Under the pieces are notes generated by a model that saw only the letters and a program-made list of their open reading frames with translations, had not been told where the DNA came from and made no database searches. Below are positions 9,604-20,599 of a stretch of DNA of 64,000 bases, piece by piece (position 1 is the first letter of the stretch; every line of letters begins with the position of its first letter). The position numbers and the translations under genes were made by a program. Source of the stretch: Saccharum officinarum (taxonomy: Eukaryota; Streptophyta; Magnoliopsida; Poales; Poaceae); assembly GCA_020631735.1 (NCBI GenBank), contig CM036197.1:46361880-46425879 (forward strand), written 5' to 3'.

Positions 9604-12112
9604 TCACTGAGATTGGGGATGGAAGTATTGCATCCCAGGAGGTGGCTGCATGTGCCTGAAAGGCGGCATGCCAGGCGGCTGAAGGGCGAACTGCATCTGA
9701 GGCGCTAGGTTCATTGGCATCTGCTGCTGAAGCATCGGTGGCGTTGGTGGCTGAGTCTGAGGCATGACAGCCATTTGAGGCTGTGGAGCTGAAGGTGAGG
9801 GCCTACCTAGGTTCATCATCTGGGGCGGTAGTGGAGGCGGCGGCGGAGCCATGGTGCTCATGTTGTAAGGCATGCCCATCATTACACCACCAGGCTGAGG
9901 GACGAACTGCTGGGGAGGGGCCTGGTAGATATTGTACTGGGGCTGAGATGCAGGGGATTGGCTCTGCATAGGTGCTTGTTGCACTAAGATTGCCTGGGGC
10001 TGCTGCTGAGCTGTTGTGGCAACCACTTGTGGCATTGGAACGAAAGCAGCAGCATTTGCGACGCTTGGTACCTGCGAAAGTTGGTCAGTTTTCTGCCTCT
10101 TATCTGAGCGTGTTTCAGATGAATTCTTCGCTTCTTCAGCAGCAAACTTGGAAAGTGCAGACTGCAGAATCTGCTGAGAGTTTGATGATGCTGCAATCTT
10201 GTCTGCAAGGATAGCAGCAGCTGTCTTCTGCTGCTCCTTTACTTGCCCATTGGAAAGCACCTTTCCTGGCTCTACTGAAGATGCTGATTTGGGCAGCGGA
10301 ATGGTTGGCTCATTCTTGAGTCTCTGCTGCATGTTGGAGGCTTCATGTACCATTGCTTCAGCTAGCTGCCGATTGGAAAATTTAAAAACATAAGAACGAC
10401 AAGTGTTCACATCCTACAGAACACTATAAGCATGTATCAACATATAAATGGTTTGGAATGGTTGGAAAACATTACCTGTAACTGAGTGCGGACTTTCTCC
10501 AGTTCAGATTCCTGAGTAACATAAACAAATAAGATTCCATAGCTCCATCGACAAAATACAATTAACAATGACAAGCTAATACATATTCGAAAAGACAAAA
10601 TCCAAGTTGTTCTGACCTGTTCCTGCAATGCCTCCTTCAATTCAGACACAACAGCTGCTCTATTTATCTCAACAACTTTTAGCTTTTCGATGCATTTTTT
10701 CATGTTAGCCTCCTCATCCTTTAGTTCTGTGCAAAGAACCTCACAACGAGGATCTTCGGCTGCATACAGAGGACGTCTTAAGAATGTCTACTAAGGTAGC
10801 AAAAATGCAGGACTCCACCCAGGCCGGCAACAAATATTACCTTTGCTACAGGCGCTGTCAACGTCCTTCTCCATCTTTCCAACATGACGCATAGAAGTCT
10901 TGCATTTTTCGAGGTCAGCATCCTCATCTGCTTGTTCATTGAGAACAGTATGCAATGCAGATACAATCCTCTCTGCAGTGCCTCCAATGCCGAGTCTCTG
11001 ATCAAAGATGGCGATAATATTTGAGAGAATTTCATAGCAAAGTATAAGTGTTAAAAAATAGTCTAGTAGGAAGAGTAGAAAATCTTACAAGTTTCACAGA
11101 GCGTGAATCTCTTTTAACAATCCTTATTGATGAACTGTGAGAGCGCTTTTTGGTCATATCTAAAACAGGAAGGGGAGCTACGCCAAGCATCACATCCTTG
11201 ATGCCCCCAGCACGTGAGCCAAAAACTCTCCTTTCTTGCCATATGTCAACCTAGGACACATTTGTGCGTTACTAATAAGTTTTTGCAGCTACACGACAAC
11301 ATTAACAGGATACACGTGTATTTTCAGAACAGATATGCAACAGCTGGGAACTCATGACATCGATATACAACACTCACCAGCCTAGCTGCCACCTTCTTCC
11401 CACGGTCGTCACCATTCTCACTTACATTTTTAAGCGCCCCAGGGAGAACCTTCCAAAATTCTTCTACAAACTCTGTCCCGTTGCGCTTGCTGTTCTGTAA
11501 GATGTCATTAGCAAGATAAAGGAAAGGGACCTTCTGCTCATTGCCAGAGCTGTGGAACTGCTTGTCCCAAGTCTGAACAATTTGCTCTGCATTCTTTCTA
11601 TGGTAAATGCACCAATGCGACAGTGCTAGTGGCCACAAAGAGCAAAAGTCAAGGCAACAACCGGATAACAAAAATACATGTTATGGCAAAGAACTCAATC
11701 TATTTACACCGACTGAATAGGTTAAAAGATTTTAAGTCAAGACATATTCAGTAGGCAAAAGAAGCAAACATATCAAGAACTCAATCTATCTGCTCAGGGT
11801 GCAGAACGGGGAAATTCTCCCTACCGGCTATTCAAAGATACATCCTTTTGAACGAACCTGACAACAATTCGATGGACGCGAGATTAAGCACGGAAAAGAG
11901 ATGTATCTACAGTCTAATCGTACAGAAAACGCGAGACTAAGCGCACAAGTTGCAAATTCACACAAAACTTCCCTGGAAGCACCACAAACAGTCCAATGTC
12001 CAAAGATTTGAACGGTGAAAAGTAGGGAAAGGATACTCTCGATGCATTGCTGCGTGTTGTTGAGCTTGGCGAGCTTGTCAGCGAGTATGTCCTCGCTGAA
12101 CGCGCTGTTCAT
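9604..12112 (-). CDS. CID-domain protein, RPRD1/CREPT-like (pre-mRNA regulation)
   Basis: Proteins of this family bind the phosphorylated C-terminal repeat of RNA polymerase II and help control transcription and 3' processing in the nucleus. Seven coding exons on the minus strand: 12112-12037, 11625-11378, 11250-11089, 10997-10841, 10759-10617, 10511-10476 and 10365-9604. All junctions are GT-AG and every phase fits, giving 527 residues. The CTD-interaction domain spans about residues 1-130 (SEDILADKLAKLNNTQQCIE, HWCIYHRKNAEQIVQTWDKQ, YLANDILQNSKRNGTEF, then VDIWQERRVFG). A coiled-coil region follows (about 163-285, e.g. KMEKDVDSACSK and ELKEALQEQESELEKVRTQLQ minus breaks). The last exon encodes a long Pro/Gln/Met-rich tail (about 380-527) containing a PPPPPLPP run. 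Compared with the animal proteins, the long PQM tail is the plant-type feature. The start is the first ATG of the CID and fits the family's N-terminus. No defects seen. Confidence 0.93.
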
Positions 12113-12345
12113 GGCCGCCCGAACAGCACGGAGAGCTCAAATCGTCGCGCAGATCTTGGGGGCGGGGGTGGAAGAGGGACCGACGAAACCTAGATAGAAG
12201 AGCTGCTAGACGACCACGGCGGCGATGGCGGAGGCATCAGCCGCCGAAATTTAGGTGCGGATGGATCAGGGAGGCTAGGGTTTGGAGAGGCAAGAACTAA
12301 AGAAGAGGAGTGTAAGCGTGAATGCGTGATTCAGATCGGCTGAAG
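12113..12345 (-). promoter_or_regulatory. 5' UTR and promoter-proximal region of the CID gene
   Basis: Sequence upstream of the CID gene start is GC-rich with CGCCGCC and contains, read on the minus strand, an AAACCCTAG telo-box-like motif near 12271-12279. This fits a plant housekeeping-type leader. No TATA box is obvious. The transcription start is not fixed. Confidence 0.4.
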
Positions 12346-15083
12346 CGTTTTCCTTGTGTGTTCTTTTTGTTTTTTTACTTTAATTTAGATAGAGATACCT
12401 TTTAGAAAAAAGATTAAACAACTTATTACCATTTTTATCATCAAATTATTATTATTATAAAAAAATAAATATAGACAACAGGACCCCAAGTGGCATCCGG
12501 TCATACAAGAGAAATAAGAGGTTTAGGTCACTGAATAGTAAAAGGTTAATATCTCATCTCCAAGCCCATTAGATTAGGTTAATATTCATGGCGCTCCCGC
12601 TTTTGTATACAACCATATTTAGTAGTAGCACATCATGACCACTTATGGCTTAGTTGGAGTGCTATAATAGTGCATCACTTTCTTTCCCATGTTCATCCAC
12701 AAGTTTCCCAACATGGGAACCCAAGTGCTAACGTTGTGCTACTTCTAGTTTATAACATATGACCCATCGCCCTCCTCGCTCTCGCCTCCTCCCCGCGTCC
12801 TTCTCCTTCCTCCGCCGCCTCTCTTCCTCCCGCCTGTGCCTGCCCCACACCTGTGTCCGCACCCGCATTGGAGAGGGAGAAGAAGTCGCCTAGAGTTCCG
12901 GTGAGGCGCTCGTCGGAGACGATGAGGAGGAGGTCGCCGAAGAGGGAGAAGAAGCCAACTCCAGCGGGCTTAGAAGGAAAAGGCCCTAGGCCCTAGCGCG
13001 GCGAAGCTCCGACGAACCCTAGCGAGCCACGATGGGGGCGTTGGGCGGCGGTGGGGCTGAGGGCGAGGGCGAGGAGGAGAGCGGGGTCGAGGACGAGTGC
13101 AGGAAGGGAGAAGAAGACTGCGGGAGCATTCTCATCGCAAGGAGGAGCGTGAAGAAGTCGTCGCGAGGAGGAAGACAAGGTAGCGCACTCCCTATGGGGC
13201 AACGGGTCGTGGGATAACGCTGCCCTATGACTATTGTTAATTTCTGGATATCTTAGCTCTAGGACTATACGATTGAGAATGGGTAAGTCTATTCTCTACT
13301 CAAACCCTAAATTCTCGTGTCTAGATTTTCTCTTGAGTCACCTACAAGTAATATATCAGATAAAACATTGTAGTACATTACCACTGATGCAAAACTAAAG
13401 AGAAGTACGAGGCAAATTCTACTATATGATTTTTTTAAATGTGTGGTTTATGTATAGCACCAGATGATAGGGTAACATGATTATAATCCATGGTGAACAC
13501 ATGTGAAAAGTTAGGGTTGCCAAACAAGGGATTATTCTACGATGTTGCCGCATATTTCCTTTCGTGTAAAGAACAAATGGCACACATCCAAGACATGCAT
13601 GCAAAATATGTGCTGAAAAGGTACTTTATAAAAATGCATTTATTTTTTATAGTAATCGATCTATCCATATCAAGAAGTCTTAAGTTATGAGCCCTCACGA
13701 CCTCAATCAAGTATGCAACACTCAATCCTTACGAGATAGTACTAAATATCAAACATTAGACTAAAACTTTGACTTAGCATAAGAAGATATGGTTTATCAT
13801 GTATGAAGCTCTGCCTCTGTAAGGTGGTGTGACTTAGTGGAGAATCATTAGCCATGAAAGTCGAGACATCCACAATGATGAGAGTAATGGAGGGTAGGTT
13901 CAAGGTGGTGGTGACGACGGATGATGACATGAAAGGTGAGGGCGTGTGTTGTTCTAGTGAGAGTCAGCACAACTACTGTCGCAAGAATGATGGTCGAGAG
14001 TTGGATTCAAATACTTGAAATAACCACTAGACCCACGTTTCGTTGACTCATATGGTAAGGCTGTCAATAACTCAGTGATACGACATCCTAGATGGCAAAT
14101 CTATAAAGTCATCAAAAGGGCACTAGTAAAAACGAATATGGAGCTAGACAGTTACTCTCTCTAGGTTCCTAAAAGAAGTTGCTTTAGACAACGACACGGT
14201 TTTCAAAGCATTACTTTTACTTTTTAATTTTATAAAAAGTGATATATGTATATTTTTATGAAAGTATTTTTCAAGATAAATCTATTCATATGGTTTTTAT
14301 ATTTCCAAACTCAACAACTTAAAAATTATTCATAATTTATATTCCTAATATTTAACCCAAGCCTTGTCCAAAACGATTTTTTTAGAACCTGGACGGAGCA
14401 AGAGGCTAAGAGGAACACAAAAGGCATGTTGTGCTTGTACTGTCCTACACACTAAGGCTTTGTTTGGTTTGGTGGAGATTGATCCCTTGTGAAGGGGATT
14501 AACTGAACAAGCCGTAAAGGAAGATTATTGTTAACACAAACACATGAACGACACAAGTTGGCCGCTTGTTTGAGAGCTTCATGCCGGAAGATCTGATCTG
14601 ATCTGAATGAGAAGCTCAAGCGTTTTTCAGCTCTACCATCCCTTTTACCTAAAAGTCTGTATGCACTTGTCTGGCTTCCAGTGGCTCCGTAAGTCATAAT
14701 CACATTGGCCATCTTAAGTTCATAACCATTCAATTTCAGAATGCTACAATAATGCAATATTCAATCTTGTTCCGATCAGTTATATATCAGTTGAAATTTG
14801 AACGTATTATAGTATAAACGTACAATTCACACGAACCTGCCATCATGCCAAGATACACTATTGAAGGAACGCGATCAACCAGGGCTCCGTCATTGATTCC
14901 ATACGAGATAAAAGAGATGGCATATTCAATCTCGAGGCTTTCATCACTCAGGTTGAATTATGTTAGCGAAACATCTGTTCGACTCCACAGAAGCAAGCAA
15001 CAATGACATAGAGTTCTCCCTAATTGCCTCAAATCATAAAGCTCCTACAAGCCCACACGTGCTGCTGAACGTGTGGAGCCTTC
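12346..15083. other. Intergenic DNA without a recognised gene
   Basis: The left part is AT-rich. Between about 12760 and 13210 there is a GC-rich patch of CTC/GAG and GGC repeats with short open frames on both strands but no domain; it could be a captured gene fragment. From 13210 to 14150 and from 14400 to 15083 nothing beyond short random frames is visible. A possible 60-bp MITE remnant (GGCTTTGTTTGGTTT to GAACAAGCC) is at about 14455-14513. Confidence 0.4.
14152..14399. mobile_element. Degenerate Stowaway-like MITE
   Basis: The left end TACTCTCTCTAGGTTCCTAAAAGAAGTTG and the right end TTAGAACCTGGACGGAGCAAGA are partial inverted copies (AGGTTCCTAAAA versus TTTTAGAACCT). The core resembles the Stowaway at 2890-3123 in composition (Stowaway-type CTCCCTCCGTCC degraded to CTCTCTCTAGG). 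The limits are approximate. Confidence 0.45.
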
Positions 15084-15174
15084 TTAACTCTCTAAGGGAA
15101 AGTTCAAATGCGAGGATATGACGAAAAGCGAGCCAGAACTCAGCACATGGTAACTAAAGCTGGAGCGAGGATCT

Positions 15175-17666
15175 TCACTTCTTCCTCTTCTTTGGGGGCT
15201 GGAGTGAGTCTTCATCATCATCTTCCTCCTCGTCGTCCTCGTCCTGGTCATCGTCTTCGTCATCCTCACCCCCGTCCTCCTCGTCATCCCCGTTGTCATC
15301 CCCATTGTCGTCGTCCTCGTCATTCCCATTGTCGTCGTCGTCGTCGTCGTCGTCATCGTCATCGTCGTCGCCGCCACCACCCTCCTGGTCTTCTGGTTCT
15401 TCCTCATCTTCCTCACCGTTTTCCTCAGCATCACCTCCTTGCTTCTTCTTGTTCTCATTGCCCTTTGGGTTGTCATATCCCTCCCCTTCAGAGATGTCCT
15501 CTTCACCCTCTCCAAAGTCACCGTCCTCATCCCCGTTGTCATCACCATCATCTTCATCGCCAGCATCAACAGGTTCAAGCTCATCACTCTTCTTTCCGCT
15601 CATCTTGAAGTCAGGCATGCCACAGATAGGACCCTGTACAATGATTAATATTCAGGTGTGAACGTTCAGAACAAAGTTAAACACTGAAGAAACAGAAATT
15701 CATTTGGATTCACATCTTAAGGTTACGCCGCCATAGCATGCTTGAACACACATATATCAATATGGAACAAGGTCGAAAGAAATGACACCATGGAAAGCAA
15801 ACCAGATGTACCGATGCAAATAGGTTGCCAAGAAAAAAAAAAACTTTAGCCGCAGCACGCAGCATATTAGTAGGTTACCATGATAAACTGGACATGTCAA
15901 GAAGCAAGAACATTAACTCATTCCACGATGTGCAACTATACTGTCCAAGACATCCTGCTATAGTCTTGTTGGCAGAAAATAACTGAATGCTTAGCCAGGT
16001 TTCTCACTTGAGAGAGACTTTATAGATACATTTTCCATTTTTATAGGGTGGGTTCTAAATGCTAAACGGCTAAGCCTGGTAACTAAGGAGGCTATAAACA
16101 TCAAAGATGAGTGTACTAAAGTACTACATTCTTTTAAGTTTTTCGGTGAGGTGTTCTGTGCCGATGAGAGGAAATAGGATACTCTAGTTAGCCGCAGAAC
16201 TGGCATGGTACGGTCAACAACTAGCATGTGGAGATACAGTATCATCGACCAGTCGACACGATAGCTAGATCTAAGAAAGAAAGGAGGCAACGACTTGGAT
16301 CTGCTGCAGCTGTTTACGGAGGGTAAGCTGAAGAGTACACACAGCTACGCGGGGGGGGGGGGGGGGGCAAGAGGGGCCGTATAGATGAGGGCAAGAGGCC
16401 AAGAGCTGGCTTTCAGTTCACCCCTGAGCCTGCGACCGAGGTAGGCCACTGAGTATGACGATCTGGCCCCACTAGAAAGTCTCACAAAAGGCTTTGGACA
16501 ACTGATGGAGGAAAGGACCTCGTCGAATTATCTCTATAGACAAGGGACTCTGCAGCTAAATAACTCTATAGACCTCACTGCAAAATAACTGTGGACCAAC
16601 TTGTCAGTCGCTACTCGCAGCGCCTGCAGGCTGCAGCAAAGTGCAAACGGAAAATGGACAGGCTTGGCGTTTAAGAAAAGCCTTTTCTAGTCCTTAGGAA
16701 AGGACTACTACAAAACTGTGGGCAGAAAAGACTTAGATGCATATTAATTTCTCAGAGAGAGAGATCTACAGTAACCAGATCACTGTGCAGTGTCGAAATC
16801 ATCTTGCTTAGAAGTTAAGCCGCTGAAACGGGACAGCAGTTTTCGCCGTTTTCTAGATGGGTAGGTAAAAGAAAATCGTTGTTCGCTTATGCTGAAATTT
16901 GGTTTACGCTCATGCATGTAAGAGCAAAATATTATTCCATGCCGGAAAAAGTAGCTCGGAGACGCGGTTGACGAGGGAAAAAAATATCTTCTGGAGATCG
17001 AAGAGGAATCTTTCGGTGTCATGGGCCCTGTTTGGCATGTTTTTTTTTTCTTATAAGCCGGCTATGGCTGATTTGCTGTGAGAAAAAACTGGCTGATAAG
17101 CTCAGCCGAACAGGGGATGAGAAGCGAAGCGAATATTCGGGGGCGCGCCGCGGGTAGGCACGTAATTAAGCAACAAGGGGGGCGCCTTTTCATTTCGTTC
17201 GTATCCTGTGGCCCGGTGGGCCCCACTCACCACCCCCTCCCCTCCCACGGAACTCAAATCCCGACCCGGCTGGAAAAAATCACACCCTAAACCCGCACCC
17301 ACAAATCCGCATCCGAAAAGTCCAAAACAAAGAACAATATCCCACCCACTCAACGGCCCAAAGCAAGCGGGCCTTGCAGGAACCAGTAGGATATTTTTCC
17401 CCTTTTCTAAATAAAAAAACAAATTAAAAGTGCAAGCTAATCGAGGAGGTTAGAGATAATAAAGAATAAAGGACAGCGGAATCAAAACTGACTAGTAGAA
17501 CGACAAAGATGATGAACAGGGACATGGCGGTGATTTTTACGGAAGTTACCTCGGCTGCGGCGGTGACGGCGAGCAGCTTCTCCATGACGGCAGCGTCGCC
17601 GGCGCAGGCGTGTACGGCGGCGGCGGCGGATTGCAGTTGCAGGGGCGCGGGCGTCACGGTGGCCAT
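15175..17666 (-). CDS. Asp/Glu-rich acidic nuclear-type protein (VHS3-like annotation)
   Basis: Two coding exons on the minus strand, 17666-17550 (39 codons, MATVTPAPLQLQSAAAAVHA...) and 15633-15175, joined in phase 0 across a 1.9-kb intron, give about 191 residues. The second exon reads GPICGMPDFKMSGKKSDELE, then DFGEGEEDISEGEGYDNPKG, then a run of 13 Asp within a long D/E/G tract, and ends in the basic tail PPKKRKK, which resembles a nuclear localisation signal. Similar plant proteins are often labelled prostatic spermine-binding-like or phosphopantothenoylcysteine decarboxylase subunit VHS3-like, only because of the acidic tract; no enzyme domain is visible and I infer none. A chaperone-like or histone/basic-protein binding role is possible but unproven. 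The first exon is supported by a good donor (GAG/GTAACT) and an acceptor just upstream of its ATG. Extra small exons in the long intron cannot be excluded. Confidence 0.72.
16351..16367 (+). repeat. Run of 17 G in an intron
   Basis: Seventeen consecutive G bases lie in the long intron of the acidic-protein gene. On the plus strand this could form a G-quadruplex; in the gene transcript (minus strand) it is a C run. Homopolymer length is often misread, so the exact count is uncertain. Confidence 0.9.
17023..17116. mobile_element. Short MITE in the acidic-gene intron
   Basis: The left end GGGCCCTGTTTGG and the right end CCGAACAGGGG are inverted copies. The core GATTTGCTGTGAGAAAAAAC is the inverted form of the core at 1478-1606. 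About 94 bp. It lies in the intron and does not disturb the splice sites. Confidence 0.65.
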
Positions 17667-17678
17667 CTGGACGGCTGC

Positions 17679-18268
17679 AGAGGAGGCCACGTGGGCGGGG
17701 CACAGGGAACAAGGTCCGTCAGATGGGACAGCATACCGTTGAGGAAAACTTAAAAACTGGCAAGCGGTTTTACTTTCCCAAGGCCGGCCGGCCGAAGCCA
17801 AGGCAGGCACAGCGGGATTTATTCTGTGCCCCCCTAATTTTAGCAAAAACCCAATCTTAGATTTGCTCGCAGGTAGGCAGGCAGGGCGCAAGTACAACAA
17901 CTGCCAGCCAAAGAAAAGCTCTTGGGAACTTGTTGGGGGTGACTTCCCAAAAAAAAAAACTGCGGATGGAACAGAACAGAAAGAAACATGGGATGATGAA
18001 CAAGAGGGATCTCCTACTTTTTTCAGTTCCTCTCTCGTGAAGAGAGAAGAAACTGCAATGTTTGGTAGTACACATGTAGTAGTACTAGAAGTATGGGAGA
18101 TATTTATTCCATAAACATGCATATAAAAAGGTACAGACTTTGCAGGAGAGGGGAAACCAAACAGTTCATGAAACGACAGACTAGGAGCAGCCTAGGCGTT
18201 AACAGAGGCACCGGATCACCAGCAAGTAATTCAGGGTGGGCAGGGAAGAGTGCATGAGCAGGGAGGTT
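17679..18268 (-). other. 5' UTR intron of the acidic-protein gene
   Basis: Read on the minus strand, CGGCAACAAG followed by GTAACCTCCC makes a donor at about 18268, and CCTCCTCTGCAG makes an acceptor 12 bases before the start codon at 17666. The leader exon would then lie above 18268, and the GC-rich region up to about 18600 would be the leader and promoter. The open frames at 17424-18122 and 18367-18570 run through this region without domain support. Confidence 0.45.
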
Positions 18269-19055
18269 ACCTTGTTGCCGAGGAACGGGGCTTGGGAGGC
18301 ACAGATCTGGAGGTTTCAGGGAGGCTGCTAGTGCTCAACGGGCACAACTAGGCAAACTCCAACTCCATGGCTGCAGCGGGAGGGAGAGGAAAGGAGGAGA
18401 CTTTTTCACTCTCTGGAGCCTGGAGCAGGAGGCAGGAGGGTAGAGGCGCCGGGCAGCTCGGGCAGGGCAGGTGGTGGGCGCGGGATCGGCCGTGCCTACT
18501 GATGGCTGCAGGAGGGCATATGCGCAAATCGCTGCTTGCCCCGGGTCTGAGGAGAGATTTTGTGGACTGAGGACTTCAACGGTGCAAGGGGGAAAAAAAA
18601 CTGATTTGGTTAATGGAGACGAAACAGACGGCGAACGTTAAGAGCGGATGGATGGGATTAATTAATTCGGGTTAATCTTGGTTCTCTTCTCCGCTGCTTT
18701 TCTGGCTTTCCATTCCAGTGGGAACGAGATCCCCTGCAGTCGCCCTCCGTGACTGCTGCCGGCAGTCGCTGCATATCTGCCGTTCACTGCAATCCAAGGG
18801 AGCAGCTGAGCTCAGGCGCTGCACCTCCTTCGCACGCTGCATAGGCCCAACAACACGGCCTGTTAAGACGTTCCCCTCGCTGAGCGGAGGCGCAACACCT
18901 TCTCCGCACGCAGCGTGCAAGCACCGGTGATCTTCTGCTAAAAAAAAGCACTGGTGATCTATGTTGCTCAAAAAAAACACCGGTGATCTATTACAACTAG
19001 CTGAACCTAACCTAGAAAATTTGGTTTTACAATTTTGTGATCCTTCTGTGCTTTA

Positions 19056-19475
19056 GGCTATCTGCACTCATGGACCTCTATATTTATCCTCTATACGTCC
19101 TAGTCAGCAATATTCTCTCCTCTATACTCAATTCTCCCGCACCCATCCATCCTCTATATCATCATCTATCCACTCTATCCACTGTGGGACCCACTTGTCA
19201 CTTTATCTAAATATATCCATGTGTGATCTAGTTTTGAAGGATTTATTGAGACGAATTTATTTTAGATTTTTGGTTTGTGAGTTATAGCATTTTTTCCTTT
19301 GTTTAGCTAGTGGGGCCCGCCAATGCCCACTATAGAGTAAGCATTGTATCACTCTAAATATAGAGTGAGAGAAAGGATAGAGTATCATTTTAGAGTATCC
19401 AGTGCAGCAGTTTTTACTCTATATTTATACTCTAAACCTTTAGAGTATCCTTTAGAGTACCCACTGCAGCTAGTC
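19056..19475. mobile_element. Tourist-like MITE nested in the fold-back arm
   Basis: GGCTATCTGCACTCATGG at the left and, in reverse, GACTAGCTGCAGTGGGTACTC at the right are imperfect inverted ends. TTA flanks both sides (19053-19055 and 19476-19478). The opposite arm of the fold-back element carries the uninterrupted sequence with a single TTA (around 20255-20262 on the plus strand), so the insertion and its 3-bp duplication can be read directly. TTA with such ends is the PIF/Harbinger signature. The interior is noncoding with repeated TAGAGTATCC. Confidence 0.88.
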
Positions 19476-19562
19476 TTATTACGTATTTTACAAGTGCCAG
19501 ACGATTTGATCTATTTGGGGAGAAGCTAATAGTTACTTTTGTATTGGGAACCCTGGTGTATT

Positions 19563-20013
19563 TCTAAATTATTAGAGCCATCAATTGTTTTCTTTTTCTC
19601 TTGTATTTATGCATTGGGAACCCTATCTTTTCTTCCATTCTTGCTAGCAGATTCTCCTCTTTCTGTGTTGCTTCTCGTAGGATTGTGTTGTGCCCCGCGC
19701 CCGCGCCGCCCGTGGCCTTGCCACCGCTGCTATGCTCTCGCGTCGCCCGTGGCCACCATGTCTTTTCGCACCCCGGATGGACGAGGAGCCGGGAGAAGCT
19801 CGGTTTTGGGGCTCCGTCCGCGCAACACAGAAAGTGCTTCGGCTCCTTTGCGGCTTCGACAGCGGAACTGGTTCACTCATCGGCGTTTGGCAGGGTTTCG
19901 ATAGGAGCCAGAGCTAGAGCCATCCACGCAGGAGCGTCGGCAGCGACGACGACACCGTGGCCAACTCATACGGGTGGAGCAATTCAGGCGGCGGCCGCAC
20001 GGTGTTCTTGCGT
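19563..20013. mobile_element. GC-rich insert in the fold-back left arm
   Basis: The left arm is interrupted after GTGTATT (19556-19562) and resumes with GTGTATT at 20014-20020, whereas the right arm has one copy only. This fits an insertion of about 451 bp with a 7-bp (perhaps longer, imperfect) duplication. The insert lacks terminal inverted repeats. Its first 60 bp partly repeat the arm sequence ATTGGGAACCCT. From about 19690 on it is GC-rich with three overlapping open frames, as in a captured gene fragment, but I recognise no domain. Confidence 0.6.
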
Positions 20014-20599
20014 GTGTATTGTCGTGCGTGCTCTTGCGCAGTTTATTGTCCTCATGGGCTTAGATGGGCTGCTGAGCTATTGGGCTTAGACGACCTGCTG
20101 CGAACAGAACAAGCTAGCTCAGCAGCCCATCTAAGCCCATGAGGACAGTAAACTGTGCAAGAGCACGCACGCCAATACACTAGGGTTCCCAATGCAAAAG
20201 TAACTGTTAGCTTCTCCCAAATGGACCAAATTGCATGGCACTTGTAAAATACGTAATAAAGCACAAAAGTATCGAAAAATTGTAAAACCAAATTTTCTGG
20301 GTTAGGTTCAGCTAGTTGTAATAGATCACTGGTGTTTTTTTTTGAGCAACATAGATCACCGGTGCTTTTTTTAGCAGAAGATCACCGGTGCTTGCAGGCT
20401 GCGTGCGGAGAAGGTGCTGCGCCTCCGCTCATCGAGGGGAACGTCTTAACAGGCCGTGTTGTTGGGCCTATGCAGCATGCGAAGGAGGTGCAGCGCCTGA
20501 GCTCAGCTGCTCCCTTGGATTGCAGTGAACGGCAGATATGCAGCGACTGCCGGCAGCAGTCACGGAGGGCGACTGCAGGGGATCTCGTTCCTTCCAGTG

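Larger units (their letters stand above)
18721..20591. mobile_element. Fold-back transposon with very long inverted arms
   Basis: The two ends, GGAACGAGATCCCCTGCAGT and its inverted copy, begin arms that can be paired through to a central 37-bp loop (20079-20115). The right arm is about 476 bp (20116-20591). The left arm is the same sequence, interrupted by a Tourist-like MITE (19056-19475) and by a second insertion (about 19563-20013). The whole is flanked by the 8-bp direct repeat TTCCAGTG (18713-18720 and 20592-20599). If the neighbouring base is counted, the duplication is 9 bp with one mismatch, so both hAT (8 bp) and Mutator-like (9-10 bp) origins are possible. The long arms favour a Mutator-type fold-back element. 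The frames at 18672-18980 (-) and 20332-20769 (+) encode nearly the same peptide because they lie in opposite arms; they are not separate genes. Confidence 0.85.

Noticed and set aside
12760..13217. GC-rich ORFs as a possible gene
   Set aside because: Low-complexity translations on both strands, without splice sites or domains; left as an unexplained GC-rich patch.
15293..15661. Plus-strand ORFs rich in Ser, His or Arg over the acidic gene
   Set aside because: They are complementary readings of the GAC/GAT/GAG codon repeats of the minus-strand acidic exon and have no domain of their own.
18672..18980. ORF nearly identical to one at 20332-20769, as a possible gene pair
   Set aside because: The two are the inverted arms of one fold-back element, so the similarity is structural, not coding.
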